Shown piece by piece: positions 1 to 6,846 of a stretch of 8,448 nucleotides of DNA; positions within the stretch are counted from its first letter, which is position 1; every line of letters begins with the position of its first letter. The stretch is taken from the NCBI GenBank assembly GCA_947506075.1, contig CANNNN010000098.1, forward strand, positions 1-8,448, in the 5' to 3' direction. The translations under genes and the position numbers were made by a program. This stretch comes from Methylococcaceae bacterium. GTDB lineage: Bacteria; Pseudomonadota; Gammaproteobacteria; Methylococcales; Methylomonadaceae. The notes beneath the pieces were generated by a model. It did not search any database. It was not told where the DNA came from and was given only the letters and a program-made list of their open reading frames with translations.

Positions 1-1221
1 GGCCAGCAAGGCAGTAACGGTAAGGGCAAAAAAGAAACCGACACCCAAGCTAAAAATAGCCGAGTTCGCGAGCAAGTGACCATCTCAACCGTCAACACCT
101 GCGATGCCTGCGCAGAAGACCTCACAGAGGTTCCCTGTACGCATCACGAAAGGCGCACCAAGATTGACATTATTTTTGAAAAAGTCGTTGAGCATGTGGA
201 TGCAGAGATTAAGCAGTGTCCAGTCTGCAAGACAACGGTCAAAGCTAAGTTCCCTGCCGATCTGCACGGCCCCTTGCAATATGGCGAGGGCCTGAAGGCT
301 TTTGTCGTCAACTTGCTGGTTTGCCAGATGGTTGCGCTGAATCGGGTGCAAAAGCTGGTTAACGCCATGATAGGCGAGGTTATTGCCGAATCCACGCTGC
401 TTAAATTTGTCTTGCGTCTGCACCAGGCTTTAGACACCTGGGAGCTTGACGCGATAGCACAGATTCTTAAAGCCCCTGCTATCAATGTCGATGAAACGTC
501 ACTGCAGGTTGATAAGAAAAATCATTGGCTGCATGTTTACTCAGCAGGCGACATCACGCTTAAATTCCTGCATCGAAAGCGGGGCAAGGAGGCGATTGAA
601 GCAATTGATATTATTCCGCGCTATGGCGGGGTCATTATTCACGATTGCTGGGCTTCCTATTTGTCCTATCTTCACTGCGGTCATGGACTGTGCGGGTCGC
701 ATTTGCTGCGCGAATTGACTTTTATTTTCGAGTCAAACGATTATGCCTGGGCGCGGAATATGAAACGCCTATTACAGGAAACCTGTGTCAAGGTCTCCAA
801 AAGCGAGGAAAAGAAATTGAGTGACAAGGACTTGGTTAATCTGCAGAAGCGCTACCGAGCTATTTTAACGCGCGGCGCAAAAGAGCTGCCGGTGATACCC
901 CCAAAACCGAGCGGGAAACGCGGTAAGCTGGCTAAATCAGATGCACATAATTTACTGGAGCGCATGCAAACTCACGAGGCATCGGTGTTGCTATTTGCAA
1001 AAGATCCGCATGTTTCATTTACCAATAACCGGGCTGAGCAGGATTTGCGTATGTCCAAGGTAAAGCAAAAAGTGTCCGGTTGCTTCAGGACAGAAATCTA
1101 TGCGCAGGCTTATTGCCGAATATCGAGCTATCTGCAAACGATGGCGAATAAAGGTTATAACCCGCTTATTGCCGTTCAAATGGCGCTGGCTGGCGAATTG
1201 GACATTACAAGGGGCGAGTAG
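1..1221 (+). CDS. tnpC: IS66-family DDE transposase (TnpC), 5' end outside the window
   Basis: The reading frame is open from the first base (406 codons to TAG at 1219-1221), so the GTG at 76 is not the real start. IS66 TnpC proteins are usually about 500 residues, so roughly the first fifth is missing. A zinc-finger-like region follows the left edge: Cys codons at 100, 109 and 136, His codons at 142 and 145, and a later CPVC at 217-228. The catalytic DDE triad is recognisable. The first Asp is in VDET (codon 490), the second in HDCWASY (codon 643), and the Glu in the hallmark NNRAEQDLRMSK segment (codon 1036). The C-terminal block SGCFRTE...YCRISSYLQT is also typical. The enzyme should catalyse cut-and-joining of the IS ends. 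Nothing visible breaks the portion in the window, so it may be active if the left part is intact. Confidence 0.93.
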   Translation, partial: GQQGSNGKGKKETDTQAKNSRVREQVTISTVNTCDACAEDLTEVPCTHHERRTKIDIIFEKVVEHVDAEIKQCPVCKTTVKAKFPADLHGPLQYGEGLKAFVVNLLVCQMVALNRVQKLVNAMIGEVIAESTLLKFVLRLHQALDTWELDAIAQILKAPAINVDETSLQVDKKNHWLHVYSAGDITLKFLHRKRGKEAIEAIDIIPRYGGVIIHDCWASYLSYLHCGHGLCGSHLLRELTFIFESNDYAWARNMKRLLQETCVKVSKSEEKKLSDKDLVNLQKRYRAILTRGAKELPVIPPKPSGKRGKLAKSDAHNLLERMQTHEASVLLFAKDPHVSFTNNRAEQDLRMSKVKQKVSGCFRTEIYAQAYCRISSYLQTMANKGYNPLIAVQMALAGELDITRGE

Positions 1222-1225
1222 TTAC
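1..1225 (+). mobile_element. IS66-family insertion sequence, right-hand part (left end outside window)
   Basis: This is the distal part of an IS66-like element and contains the 3' portion of its transposase gene. IS66 elements begin with GTAA and end with TTAC as part of their terminal inverted repeats (family knowledge). The tetramer TTAC sits at 1222-1225, immediately after the transposase stop codon at 1219-1221. I take this as the probable right end. The left inverted repeat and the accessory genes tnpA and tnpB would lie upstream of position 1 and cannot be seen. The 8-bp target duplication typical of the family would begin at 1226, but it cannot be verified without the other end. The base just beyond the proposed end starts a different gene remnant in another frame, which supports a junction here. 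Confidence 0.8.
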
Positions 1226-1229
1226 GGGT

Positions 1230-1445
1230 GTGGTAGATTTGCCGCCGGAATTTCGCGAGACCCCAGGCTTAACGGCTACAGATTTCCTGCCGTCGATCAA
1301 ACACACAAAATACAAAAATGAAGCAGAGCTTATCCGGGAAGCCTTGCAAATGAACGGTGGACATTTGGAAGCTGCCGCACAATATGCGGGAATGAGCCGA
1401 GCAACCTTTTGGCGCAAACGAAAAAAATATAAGATCGAATCTTAG
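1230..1445 (+). pseudogene. C-terminal DNA-binding remnant of a sigma-54-dependent (NtrC-type) activator
   Basis: This is a 71-codon frame ending in TAG at 1443-1445. Residues 2-8 (VDLPPEF) match the 'DLPPE' stretch that closes the AAA+ region of NtrC-family enhancer-binding proteins. Residues 31-69 form a Fis-type helix-turn-helix (HTH_8): an AELIREAL helix, GG, LEAAAQYAG, then MSRATFWRKRKKYKI. The receiver and ATPase domains that activate sigma-54 RNA polymerase are absent, and the coding trace runs straight into the IS66 right end at 1225. The simplest reading is that the IS inserted into the linker before the HTH, or that an IS-adjacent deletion occurred. A GTG at 1230, 9 bases after the transposase stop and 15 after an AGGGG, could start an HTH-only peptide, but I see no proof of expression. 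The original gene identity cannot be recovered from this tail. Confidence 0.75.
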
Positions 1446-1520
1446 ATCATCTGAAAGGTTTGTCGTTATTCAAAAACACCCACAAAAGGCAAAAAACAGG
1501 ATATTTTTTATCGCAAACCT
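1446..1520. other. Short AT-rich gap between convergent genes, with a 9-bp inverted repeat
   Basis: This gap separates the activator remnant (plus) from the DUF599 gene (minus). AAAGGTTTG at 1454-1462 is matched by CAAACCTTT at 1514-1522, whose end overlaps the last codons of the DUF599 gene, with 51 bases between the arms. There is no compact hairpin with a T tract that would qualify as an intrinsic terminator. Confidence 0.35.
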
Positions 1521-2162
1521 TTATCTTGGCACCTTGTCCAGCATGGCAAGACCGCCGATCAATACTAGCGTTGCCAGTAGCAAAAAATAGGGGCCGAAAA
1601 ACCACAGGATGATAGGCAAGCTGAAAAAAAAGGTACGTGTGCCAAATGAATAAAAAAGCCCGGCTCGGTTTAGATAAACACAGGTTTGTTGAGATAAGCC
1701 CTCATCAGCCGGGACATCATCAGGAAGATTAATCATATATCCGACGTGATTGAAGAAGCGTATTGCCATTGAAAAACAATAAAAGGCTATTGAAAAATCA
1801 AGCAGCAATAAACCCAATTTGATTTGCCATAATTCAGCAGAATAATTATTAACTAAACCATAGGGATGCCATTTGAGGGCCCATTGACCAACTTTGTCAC
1901 CGATGTTTAAGGCGCCCATTATCAACAATATCGAGGTCGAAGCCATGAAACTGGCGGACATGACCGAATTGCGCAAGGTTTGAATAGCAAGAATATCCTT
2001 ATTGTCTTTGCTGATCACCATCTTTACCCACCGCTCTCGAATGCTCGCGTTGAATGCGTGGACACTCGAATCGGGTTCGCGGCGAGTTCGTCTGCCCAAA
2101 TACAAATAATAAATCAGTATCAACAGGGAGCTAAACATAAAGGCCATAATCTCATATTTCAA
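1521..2162 (-). CDS. DUF599-family integral membrane protein
   Basis: The 213-residue product matches the DUF599 pattern I recognise. A short membrane-anchored N-terminus is followed by FNASIRERWV, then DILAIQTLRNSVMSASFMASTSILL, and a conserved YLNRAG...FSFGTR-like segment near residues 163-176 (here YSFGTR). Likely membrane segments are about 6-23, 66-86, 114-134 and 177-207, the last long enough to be a hairpin. The biochemical function of DUF599 is unknown, and location in the inner membrane is inferred from hydrophobicity. The proposed start is TTG at 2162, preceded by GGAAA 8 bases upstream. An in-frame ATG at residue 6 (2147) is the alternative. It lies 62 bases downstream of tsaB on the same strand, so it could be the last gene of that operon or have its own promoter. 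Its base composition looks more AT-rich than yoaA and tsaB. Confidence 0.8.
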   Translation of the reverse strand: MKYEIMAFMFSSLLILIYYLYLGRRTRREPDSSVHAFNASIRERWVKMVISKDNKDILAIQTLRNSVMSASFMASTSILLIMGALNIGDKVGQWALKWHPYGLVNNYSAELWQIKLGLLLLDFSIAFYCFSMAIRFFNHVGYMINLPDDVPADEGLSQQTCVYLNRAGLFYSFGTRTFFFSLPIILWFFGPYFLLLATLVLIGGLAMLDKVPR

Positions 2163-2224
2163 AATAGCTGTTTCCTTTGTCTGTTTAAGAATCGATAAAA
2201 GCGCTTTATATCACCCCAAACCTA

Positions 2225-2908
2225 TCACCTTTCCGATTCTTTCTTAGCCACCTTATCCCGCAAATATACTGGCATGGCCTGTTCGACGGCAACGGCCATG
2301 CCCTGCTCGAAACCCCGCGCGCCTAAGCGGGCAATCGCTCCGGCTCTGGGCAGTCTATCGGCTTGATAACGACTGACTAAACCAGTCAAGCGAGTCATCA
2401 ATTCTTGAGGGTAAACACCCCAGCCCGAACCAATGCCTACGCCGGTCAACTCGGGAAACTCGATCTGCTCAGCCGGAGTCACGGCTTCGTCGCCTATCAG
2501 TTCGGCATAGCCCTGTGCATCGCGCCGATAAACGCCCCAGAAAATCTCGCTCATTCGCGCATCCATCGCGACATAGGCGACGTTATCGTCATTACTATCG
2601 AAAAAATCCTGGGCGATTGCCGCCAGGGTGGATACGGGGACAACCGGCAAATCGGCTCCCAACGCGATGCCCTGGATCACGCCGGTAGAGATGCGGACGC
2701 CGGTGAACGAACCGGGGCCGCGACTGAACGCCAATGCATCCAGCTGTTGCGGCTTTAAACCCGCCTCAGCCATTAAGCTAGCTATCATCGGTAAAATCAG
2801 CTTGGTATGCTCTTTAGGCGCCAACTCATAACGTTCGCTCACCTTGCCGTCTATAAACAGTGCTGCGGAACAAGCTTCAGTCGATGTTTCTACTGCCAGT
2901 AATTTCAT
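2225..2908 (-). CDS. tsaB: tRNA threonylcarbamoyladenosine biosynthesis protein TsaB
   Basis: TsaB (formerly YeaZ) is the dimerising scaffold of the TsaB-TsaD-TsaE complex. This complex transfers the threonylcarbamoyl group to A37 of ANN-decoding tRNAs in the cytoplasm. The 227-residue product is close to the E. coli protein in length. It begins with the ASKHA-type strand MKLLAVETSTEACSAAL and carries the diagnostic GPGSFTGVR at residues 64-72, followed by the helix STGVIQGIALG. The ATG start is well supported. It overlaps the helicase stop codon as ATGA (2905-2908), and an AAGGAAGAG ribosome-binding site lies about 9 bases upstream. Overlap with a yoaA-type helicase gene is the arrangement known from E. 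coli and many other gammaproteobacteria, which implies translational coupling. No defect is visible, and the gene is expected to be essential or nearly so. Confidence 0.97.
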   Translation of the reverse strand: MKLLAVETSTEACSAALFIDGKVSERYELAPKEHTKLILPMIASLMAEAGLKPQQLDALAFSRGPGSFTGVRISTGVIQGIALGADLPVVPVSTLAAIAQDFFDSNDDNVAYVAMDARMSEIFWGVYRRDAQGYAELIGDEAVTPAEQIEFPELTGVGIGSGWGVYPQELMTRLTGLVSRYQADRLPRAGAIARLGARGFEQGMAVAVEQAMPVYLRDKVAKKESER

Positions 2909-4839
2909 GATTCTGTCTCTTCCTTAAAAAATGCCCGTACTTCTTCTATATCTCGGGTGCGCTTCATGGCCGGCACACTGTCTAAAAATATCTGCCCGTA
3001 TGATTTTTTTAACAGCCTGGGATCGCAGACCATCAATACGCCCCGGTCGGTCACGTCACGAATCAATCGGCCTATGCCCTGTCTTAACGCAATCACAGCA
3101 TTGGGCAGCTGGTATTCAAAAAACGAGTTCCGTCCCTGTTTGGTCATCGCATCCAATCTGGCTTTTAAAACCGGATCGCCGGGGGACGCGAACGGCAACT
3201 TGTCGATAATGACGCAAGATAAGGCCTCGCCCCTGACATCGACGCCTTCCCAAAAACTTGAGGTACCGAGCAATACCGCATTGCCCGCGTCCTTAAACTG
3301 CTCCAGCAACAAGGCTTTGGGTCGACTGCCCTGAATGAGCAGCGGAAAATCTATTTTCTTCTCCAGCAATTCAGCCGCCTGTTTCAGCGCGCGATGGCTG
3401 GTAAACAGGAAAAATGCCCTGCCCTTGCTGGCCTGCAACACCGGTATCGCAAATTCTACGATCAGCGGAATAAAGTCGGGATCATTGGGCTGCGGCAAGC
3501 CTTTCGGGTGATAAAACAACGATTGATGGGCAAAATCAAACGGACTGCCCCAACTTTCGCTGGCCGCGTTGCTAAGCCCCAAATTATTCGCGAAATGATC
3601 AAACTTGTTCGCCACACTCAAGGTCGCCGAGGTAAAAATCCACGCCGTCTGATGTTGCTGCATAAAGGAGCGAAATTCCGCCGCTATATCCAGCGGCGTT
3701 CGGCTCAGAGTAAAGGTGTTTTTATAGGTCTCGTACCAGCGTATCCATTTGCCGCTGCTGTCTTCGAGGATGATCTTTAACTGCTGCAGCAGTTCGTCAG
3801 CGCGTTTAAAACAGGCGTCCAGACCTTTGGTTTTGACCGAGGCCAATTCCAGTTGCTCGGCTAAGCGCTGCAATTGCTCCTTGACCGCAGTTAAGCTTGA
3901 GACCAGCTTGGGATTGTTTTCGATGTCTCTCCAGTCGCCGCGCTTAAGCTCTATGCCGAACGCCAACCGTAAATCCTTGACCTCGTGCTCCAGGTCCTCA
4001 CAAGCCGTACGCAAAGCCGGAATATCGGTCGCATCTTTGAAATATTCCATCAGCGCATCTTTGGCCAGATCATTAAGCTGCTTTGCGCTGACGCTGATGC
4101 CTAAAAAATTGGACGCAGTATCGGCCAGTTGATGCGCCTCGTCGATGATAACCACCTCGGCATTTGGCAACAACTCGCCAAAACCGCTGTCGCGTATCGA
4201 CCAATCGGCGCACAGCAAATGATGATTAACCACCAGGATCTCGCATTCCTGCGCTTTTTTCCTGGCCTTAACCAGAAAACACTCAGCGTAATCGGGGCAA
4301 TCCTGACCCAGGCAATTATCCAAGGACGAGGTCGCCTGATACCAGACCGGATCGGCCTCGGCCACTTCGGACATTTCCGAGGTATCACCGGTTTTGGTGC
4401 GTTTAGCCCAGGACTTTATTTTTGCCAGCGCAACCGCATCTTCCTTGCTAAAACCCAGCGTGGAGGTCAACGCGTTTTGCAAGCGATAAGTGCACAGATA
4501 ATTGCTGCGGCCTTTTAACAGGGCGGCTACAAACGGTGTTTTGATCGCCTTGCGGATCACCGGCAAATCCTTGTTAAACAGCTGGTCCTGAAGATTTTTG
4601 GTGCCGGTCGAAATAATGACCTTTTTACCAGACAAAATAGCCGGCACCAGATAGGCAAAAGTCTTGCCGGTTCCGGTGCCGGCTTCGGCGATTAAATGCT
4701 GGTTTGAGTCAATGGCATGGGCAATCGCTTCGGCCATTTCAAGCTGTGCCGCGCGTGGCTGATAGCCGGGGATGACTTCGGCTAATCCGCCTTCGCTACT
4801 GAAAAAATGTTTCGTGTCTGTCAATGGGGTCTCTTGCAC
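2905..4839 (-). CDS. yoaA: YoaA/DinG-type XPD-like ATP-dependent DNA helicase with iron-sulfur cluster
   Basis: This is a superfamily 2, XPD/DinG-group 5'-3' helicase of 644 residues, close to the E. coli YoaA length. Visible motifs in order are IPGYQPRAAQLEMA (Q-like region, residues 23-36), Walker A GTGTGKT (54-60), and four cysteines suited to a 4Fe-4S cluster (116, 176, 181, 187). These are followed by DEAH (233-236), SATL (404-407), GTSSFWEGVD (525-534) and motif VI QGIGRLIRD (about 587-595). E. coli YoaA acts in replication-fork repair with the polymerase III chi subunit (family knowledge), and the tsaB neighbour downstream supports YoaA rather than DinG. The GTG at 4839 lacks a clear ribosome-binding site. 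A TTG five codons later (4824), preceded by AAGAGA, yields an N-terminus more like E. coli YoaA and may be the true start. The motifs appear intact, so it is probably functional. Confidence 0.93.
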   Translation of the reverse strand: MQETPLTDTKHFFSSEGGLAEVIPGYQPRAAQLEMAEAIAHAIDSNQHLIAEAGTGTGKTFAYLVPAILSGKKVIISTGTKNLQDQLFNKDLPVIRKAIKTPFVAALLKGRSNYLCTYRLQNALTSTLGFSKEDAVALAKIKSWAKRTKTGDTSEMSEVAEADPVWYQATSSLDNCLGQDCPDYAECFLVKARKKAQECEILVVNHHLLCADWSIRDSGFGELLPNAEVVIIDEAHQLADTASNFLGISVSAKQLNDLAKDALMEYFKDATDIPALRTACEDLEHEVKDLRLAFGIELKRGDWRDIENNPKLVSSLTAVKEQLQRLAEQLELASVKTKGLDACFKRADELLQQLKIILEDSSGKWIRWYETYKNTFTLSRTPLDIAAEFRSFMQQHQTAWIFTSATLSVANKFDHFANNLGLSNAASESWGSPFDFAHQSLFYHPKGLPQPNDPDFIPLIVEFAIPVLQASKGRAFFLFTSHRALKQAAELLEKKIDFPLLIQGSRPKALLLEQFKDAGNAVLLGTSSFWEGVDVRGEALSCVIIDKLPFASPGDPVLKARLDAMTKQGRNSFFEYQLPNAVIALRQGIGRLIRDVTDRGVLMVCDPRLLKKSYGQIFLDSVPAMKRTRDIEEVRAFFKEETES

Positions 4840-4873
4840 ATGTATATTTACTGGCTGATATTACATCATTGTC

Positions 4874-4900
4874 CACGAAAAGCACAAAAGACACGAAATA
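4874..4900. repeat. Three 9-bp direct repeat units upstream of the helicase gene
   Basis: Three consecutive units CACGAAAAG, CACAAAAGA and CACGAAATA share the pattern CAC-G/A-AAA plus two bases. They begin 35 bases upstream of the helicase GTG. The complementary strand reads as repeated TTTCGTG/TTTTGTG blocks. I have a general impression that CACGAAA-type runs recur in intergenic regions of various bacterial genomes, but I cannot check copy number here. No function can be assigned from one copy. It may lie within the 5' leader or promoter of the helicase gene. Confidence 0.5.
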
Positions 4901-4998
4901 AATCAAGATTTTGTCTTGGTTTTTATTCTTCCTTTGGATGAAGGCTTACAGCTTGGTATCTCGTTAAAAAAATCGAGCTTTTGGTGGAAAAACGATTC

Positions 4999-5022
4999 GT
5001 CATTTAATTATGATTAAATGAC
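4999..5022. promoter_or_regulatory. 24-base palindrome in the divergent intergenic region, candidate operator
   Basis: GTCATTTAAT (4999-5008) and ATTAAATGAC (5013-5022) are perfect 10-base inverted arms around TATG. The site lies 91 bases before the multicopper oxidase ATG and 160 before the helicase GTG. It has no GC stem or T tract, so a dimeric regulator site fits better than a terminator. It does not resemble the usual CueR operator as I remember it, so the regulator is unknown. I found no convincing sigma-70 promoter pair on the plus strand. The best -10-like string is TATTAT at 5058-5063, without a good -35. Confidence 0.4.
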
Positions 5023-5112
5023 TCACAAATTATGTGGTCTCATCAAGTTGTGAGGCTTATTATATCAACAGCCCGTTCACCATTTCTAATAAGCTAAATT
5101 GAGGTAAGTCTA

Positions 5113-6720
5113 ATGAATACGACGACTAATTTACAACGCCGCAAACTATTAAAATATGCTGCACTCGGTATTGCCGGAGCGGTCACCTATCCAAGCTGGG
5201 CGCAGACCGGCGGATTTGTCAGCGTCAACCGGCCATCTGACGGTTTTTCCGCCGACGTTGAGATCGAACTGACAATGAATACGGCTGAGATAGCCATTTT
5301 AACAGGCCAAAAAACCCGGGTCTGGAAAGTAACCGGCAAGGTTAACAAAGGTTCTCCGGGAGTGCTGGATAATAACGAAGGCACTTATCTGGCCCCTACC
5401 CTGCGCTTAAAAAAGGGTCAAAAGGTCAGGCTGATTCTTAATAATAATTTACCTGCACAATCAATACTGCATTGGCATGGTATGCATGTGCCCTCCAATA
5501 TGGATGGCAATCCGATGTATGCGCTCGATCAGGGCGAAACCTATATCTATGAATTTGAAATACTCAACCGGGCCGGTACATACTGGTATCATGCCCACAC
5601 CCACAGCGTCACGGCTAGGCAGGTCTATTCCGGCCTGGCCGGATTGTTTATCGTCAGCGATGATCAGGAACAGGCGCTGAATTTACCCGAGGGCGACTAT
5701 GATGTGCCGCTGGTCATTCAGGATCGCAGTTTTGACAGTCAAAACCAGCTGGTTTATTCGGCTCATATGATGCAACGCATGCAGGGTTTCTTGGGTGAAC
5801 AGATTATGGTCAATGGCCGACCTGATAAGGTGTTGCCGGTTGCGACGCGCGCTTATCGGTTCCGACTGTTAAATGGCTCTAATTCCCGTATTTATAAACT
5901 TGCCTGGAATGACGGCACGCCGATCACTGTCATAGGCGTCGATGGTGGACTGCTCGGAAGCCCCGAACAACATCAATATGTGATGTTGTCTCCCGGAGAG
6001 CGACTCGAATTATGGATGGACTTTAGCGAACGGACCTTAGGCACAGAACTGACCCTGCGCAGTCTTCAGTTTGATGCGGCCTCGCATCGCGGCGGCATGG
6101 GCATGATGGGGGGGCGCGGAGGGATGATGGGGGGCGGCATGATGGGTGGCATGATGTCAGTCAGCGCCTTGCCTTCCGGCTCCGACTATCCAGTGCTTAA
6201 AATTCGGGTCGATCGCAAGGAAGAAAACAAGCACAGCTTACCCAAGTCGCTTACTCCTATCACTGCGCTGCAAATCAAAAATGCAGCCAATGCGACCCAA
6301 CCCAAAACTATCGCCCTATCCATGCAGCACATGTCCGCCCTGTTGAATGGCCGTTCTTATAAAATGAACGACATACAGCCGGATGAAATCATTCCGGTTA
6401 ACAGCCTGCAATTAATCGAGTTCGATAATGGTTTTGGAGACGGCATGCATGGCATGATGAACATGCCGCATCCTATGCATATGCATGGTGAACAGTTTCA
6501 GATCATCAAGCGGGAAGTGAATTCACGCTCCAGCGATAGTTATGCCACTGTTTCTTCAGGATTCATACAAAGCGGCTGGAAAGATACGGTACTGGTGATG
6601 CCGGGTGAGAAAGTCACTGTCTTAAAACCGTTCAATGATTTTAAAGGCTTATTTATGTACCACTGCCACAACCTGGAACATGAGGATATGGGCATGATGC
6701 GGGATTTTCTTGTTAAATAA
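5113..6720 (+). CDS. Tat-exported CueO-like multicopper oxidase
   Basis: This 535-residue three-cupredoxin-domain oxidase probably oxidises Cu(I) in the periplasm and reduces oxygen to water. The N-terminus is a Tat signal: QRRKLLKY with Arg9-Arg10, a hydrophobic stretch, and likely cleavage after SWA at residue 30. All copper motifs are present: HWHGMH (His120, His122), WYHAHTH (His160, His162), HPMHMHG (His453, His456, His458) and HCHNLEHEDMGM (His517, Cys518, His519, His523, Met528). Met528 is the type 1 axial ligand position, as in CueO. A Met/Gly insert at 329-348 has nine methionines in 20 residues and precedes domain 3, where CueO carries its Met-rich copper-binding region. The ATG has GAGG eight bases upstream. 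It stands alone, without cueR, copA or copper chaperone genes nearby, so copper tolerance is inferred from family. Laccase-like or manganese oxidase activity cannot be excluded. Confidence 0.94.
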   Translation: MNTTTNLQRRKLLKYAALGIAGAVTYPSWAQTGGFVSVNRPSDGFSADVEIELTMNTAEIAILTGQKTRVWKVTGKVNKGSPGVLDNNEGTYLAPTLRLKKGQKVRLILNNNLPAQSILHWHGMHVPSNMDGNPMYALDQGETYIYEFEILNRAGTYWYHAHTHSVTARQVYSGLAGLFIVSDDQEQALNLPEGDYDVPLVIQDRSFDSQNQLVYSAHMMQRMQGFLGEQIMVNGRPDKVLPVATRAYRFRLLNGSNSRIYKLAWNDGTPITVIGVDGGLLGSPEQHQYVMLSPGERLELWMDFSERTLGTELTLRSLQFDAASHRGGMGMMGGRGGMMGGGMMGGMMSVSALPSGSDYPVLKIRVDRKEENKHSLPKSLTPITALQIKNAANATQPKTIALSMQHMSALLNGRSYKMNDIQPDEIIPVNSLQLIEFDNGFGDGMHGMMNMPHPMHMHGEQFQIIKREVNSRSSDSYATVSSGFIQSGWKDTVLVMPGEKVTVLKPFNDFKGLFMYHCHNLEHEDMGMMRDFLVK

Positions 6721-6740
6721 AGTCATCACTTGAACCAAGC

Positions 6741-6765
6741 CGGTCGGGGTTTGCAACCCCGACCG
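6741..6765. terminator. Perfect GC-rich hairpin between convergent genes
   Basis: CGGTCGGGGTT (6741-6751) and AACCCCGACCG (6755-6765) pair perfectly over 11 bp around a TGC loop, 20 bases after the oxidase stop. The location between converging genes suits a bidirectional terminator. However, neither strand has a clean T run after the stem: the plus strand continues AAAGG, and the minus strand continues GCTTGGTTC. It may therefore be a dispersed REP-like palindrome that also stops or protects transcripts. The rest of the gap, to 6846, shows nothing I can name. Confidence 0.5.
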
Positions 6766-6846
6766 AAAGGTTTAAACGCTCTTGCACATTCGATGAAACC
6801 CCGTTACGCTTTGCGTCGCGACTAAATGATAGGGTTCGTCCTGCAA

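Noticed and set aside
85..485. Minus-strand open frames inside the IS66 transposase gene
   Set aside because: They lie opposite a clear transposase coding sequence, have no ribosome-binding site and show no recognisable protein pattern.
2198..2207. AAAGCGCTTT palindrome in the tsaB-DUF599 gap
   Set aside because: It is only 10 bases with no loop and no other signal, so chance is likely.
3394..4518. Several plus-strand open frames opposite the helicase gene
   Set aside because: The minus-strand helicase motifs run continuously across these coordinates. The plus frames have low-quality composition and no family match.
4840..4880. Possible minus-strand promoter for the helicase (TTGTGC with TAATAT, spacing 18)
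   Set aside because: Only three of six -35 bases and four of six -10 bases agree with consensus, which is too weak to annotate.
4901..4929. Stem-loop AATCAAGA/TCTTGGTT followed by a T-rich stretch, terminator-like on the plus strand
   Set aside because: The stem is AT-rich with a wobble pair, and no plus-strand gene ends upstream of it for kilobases.
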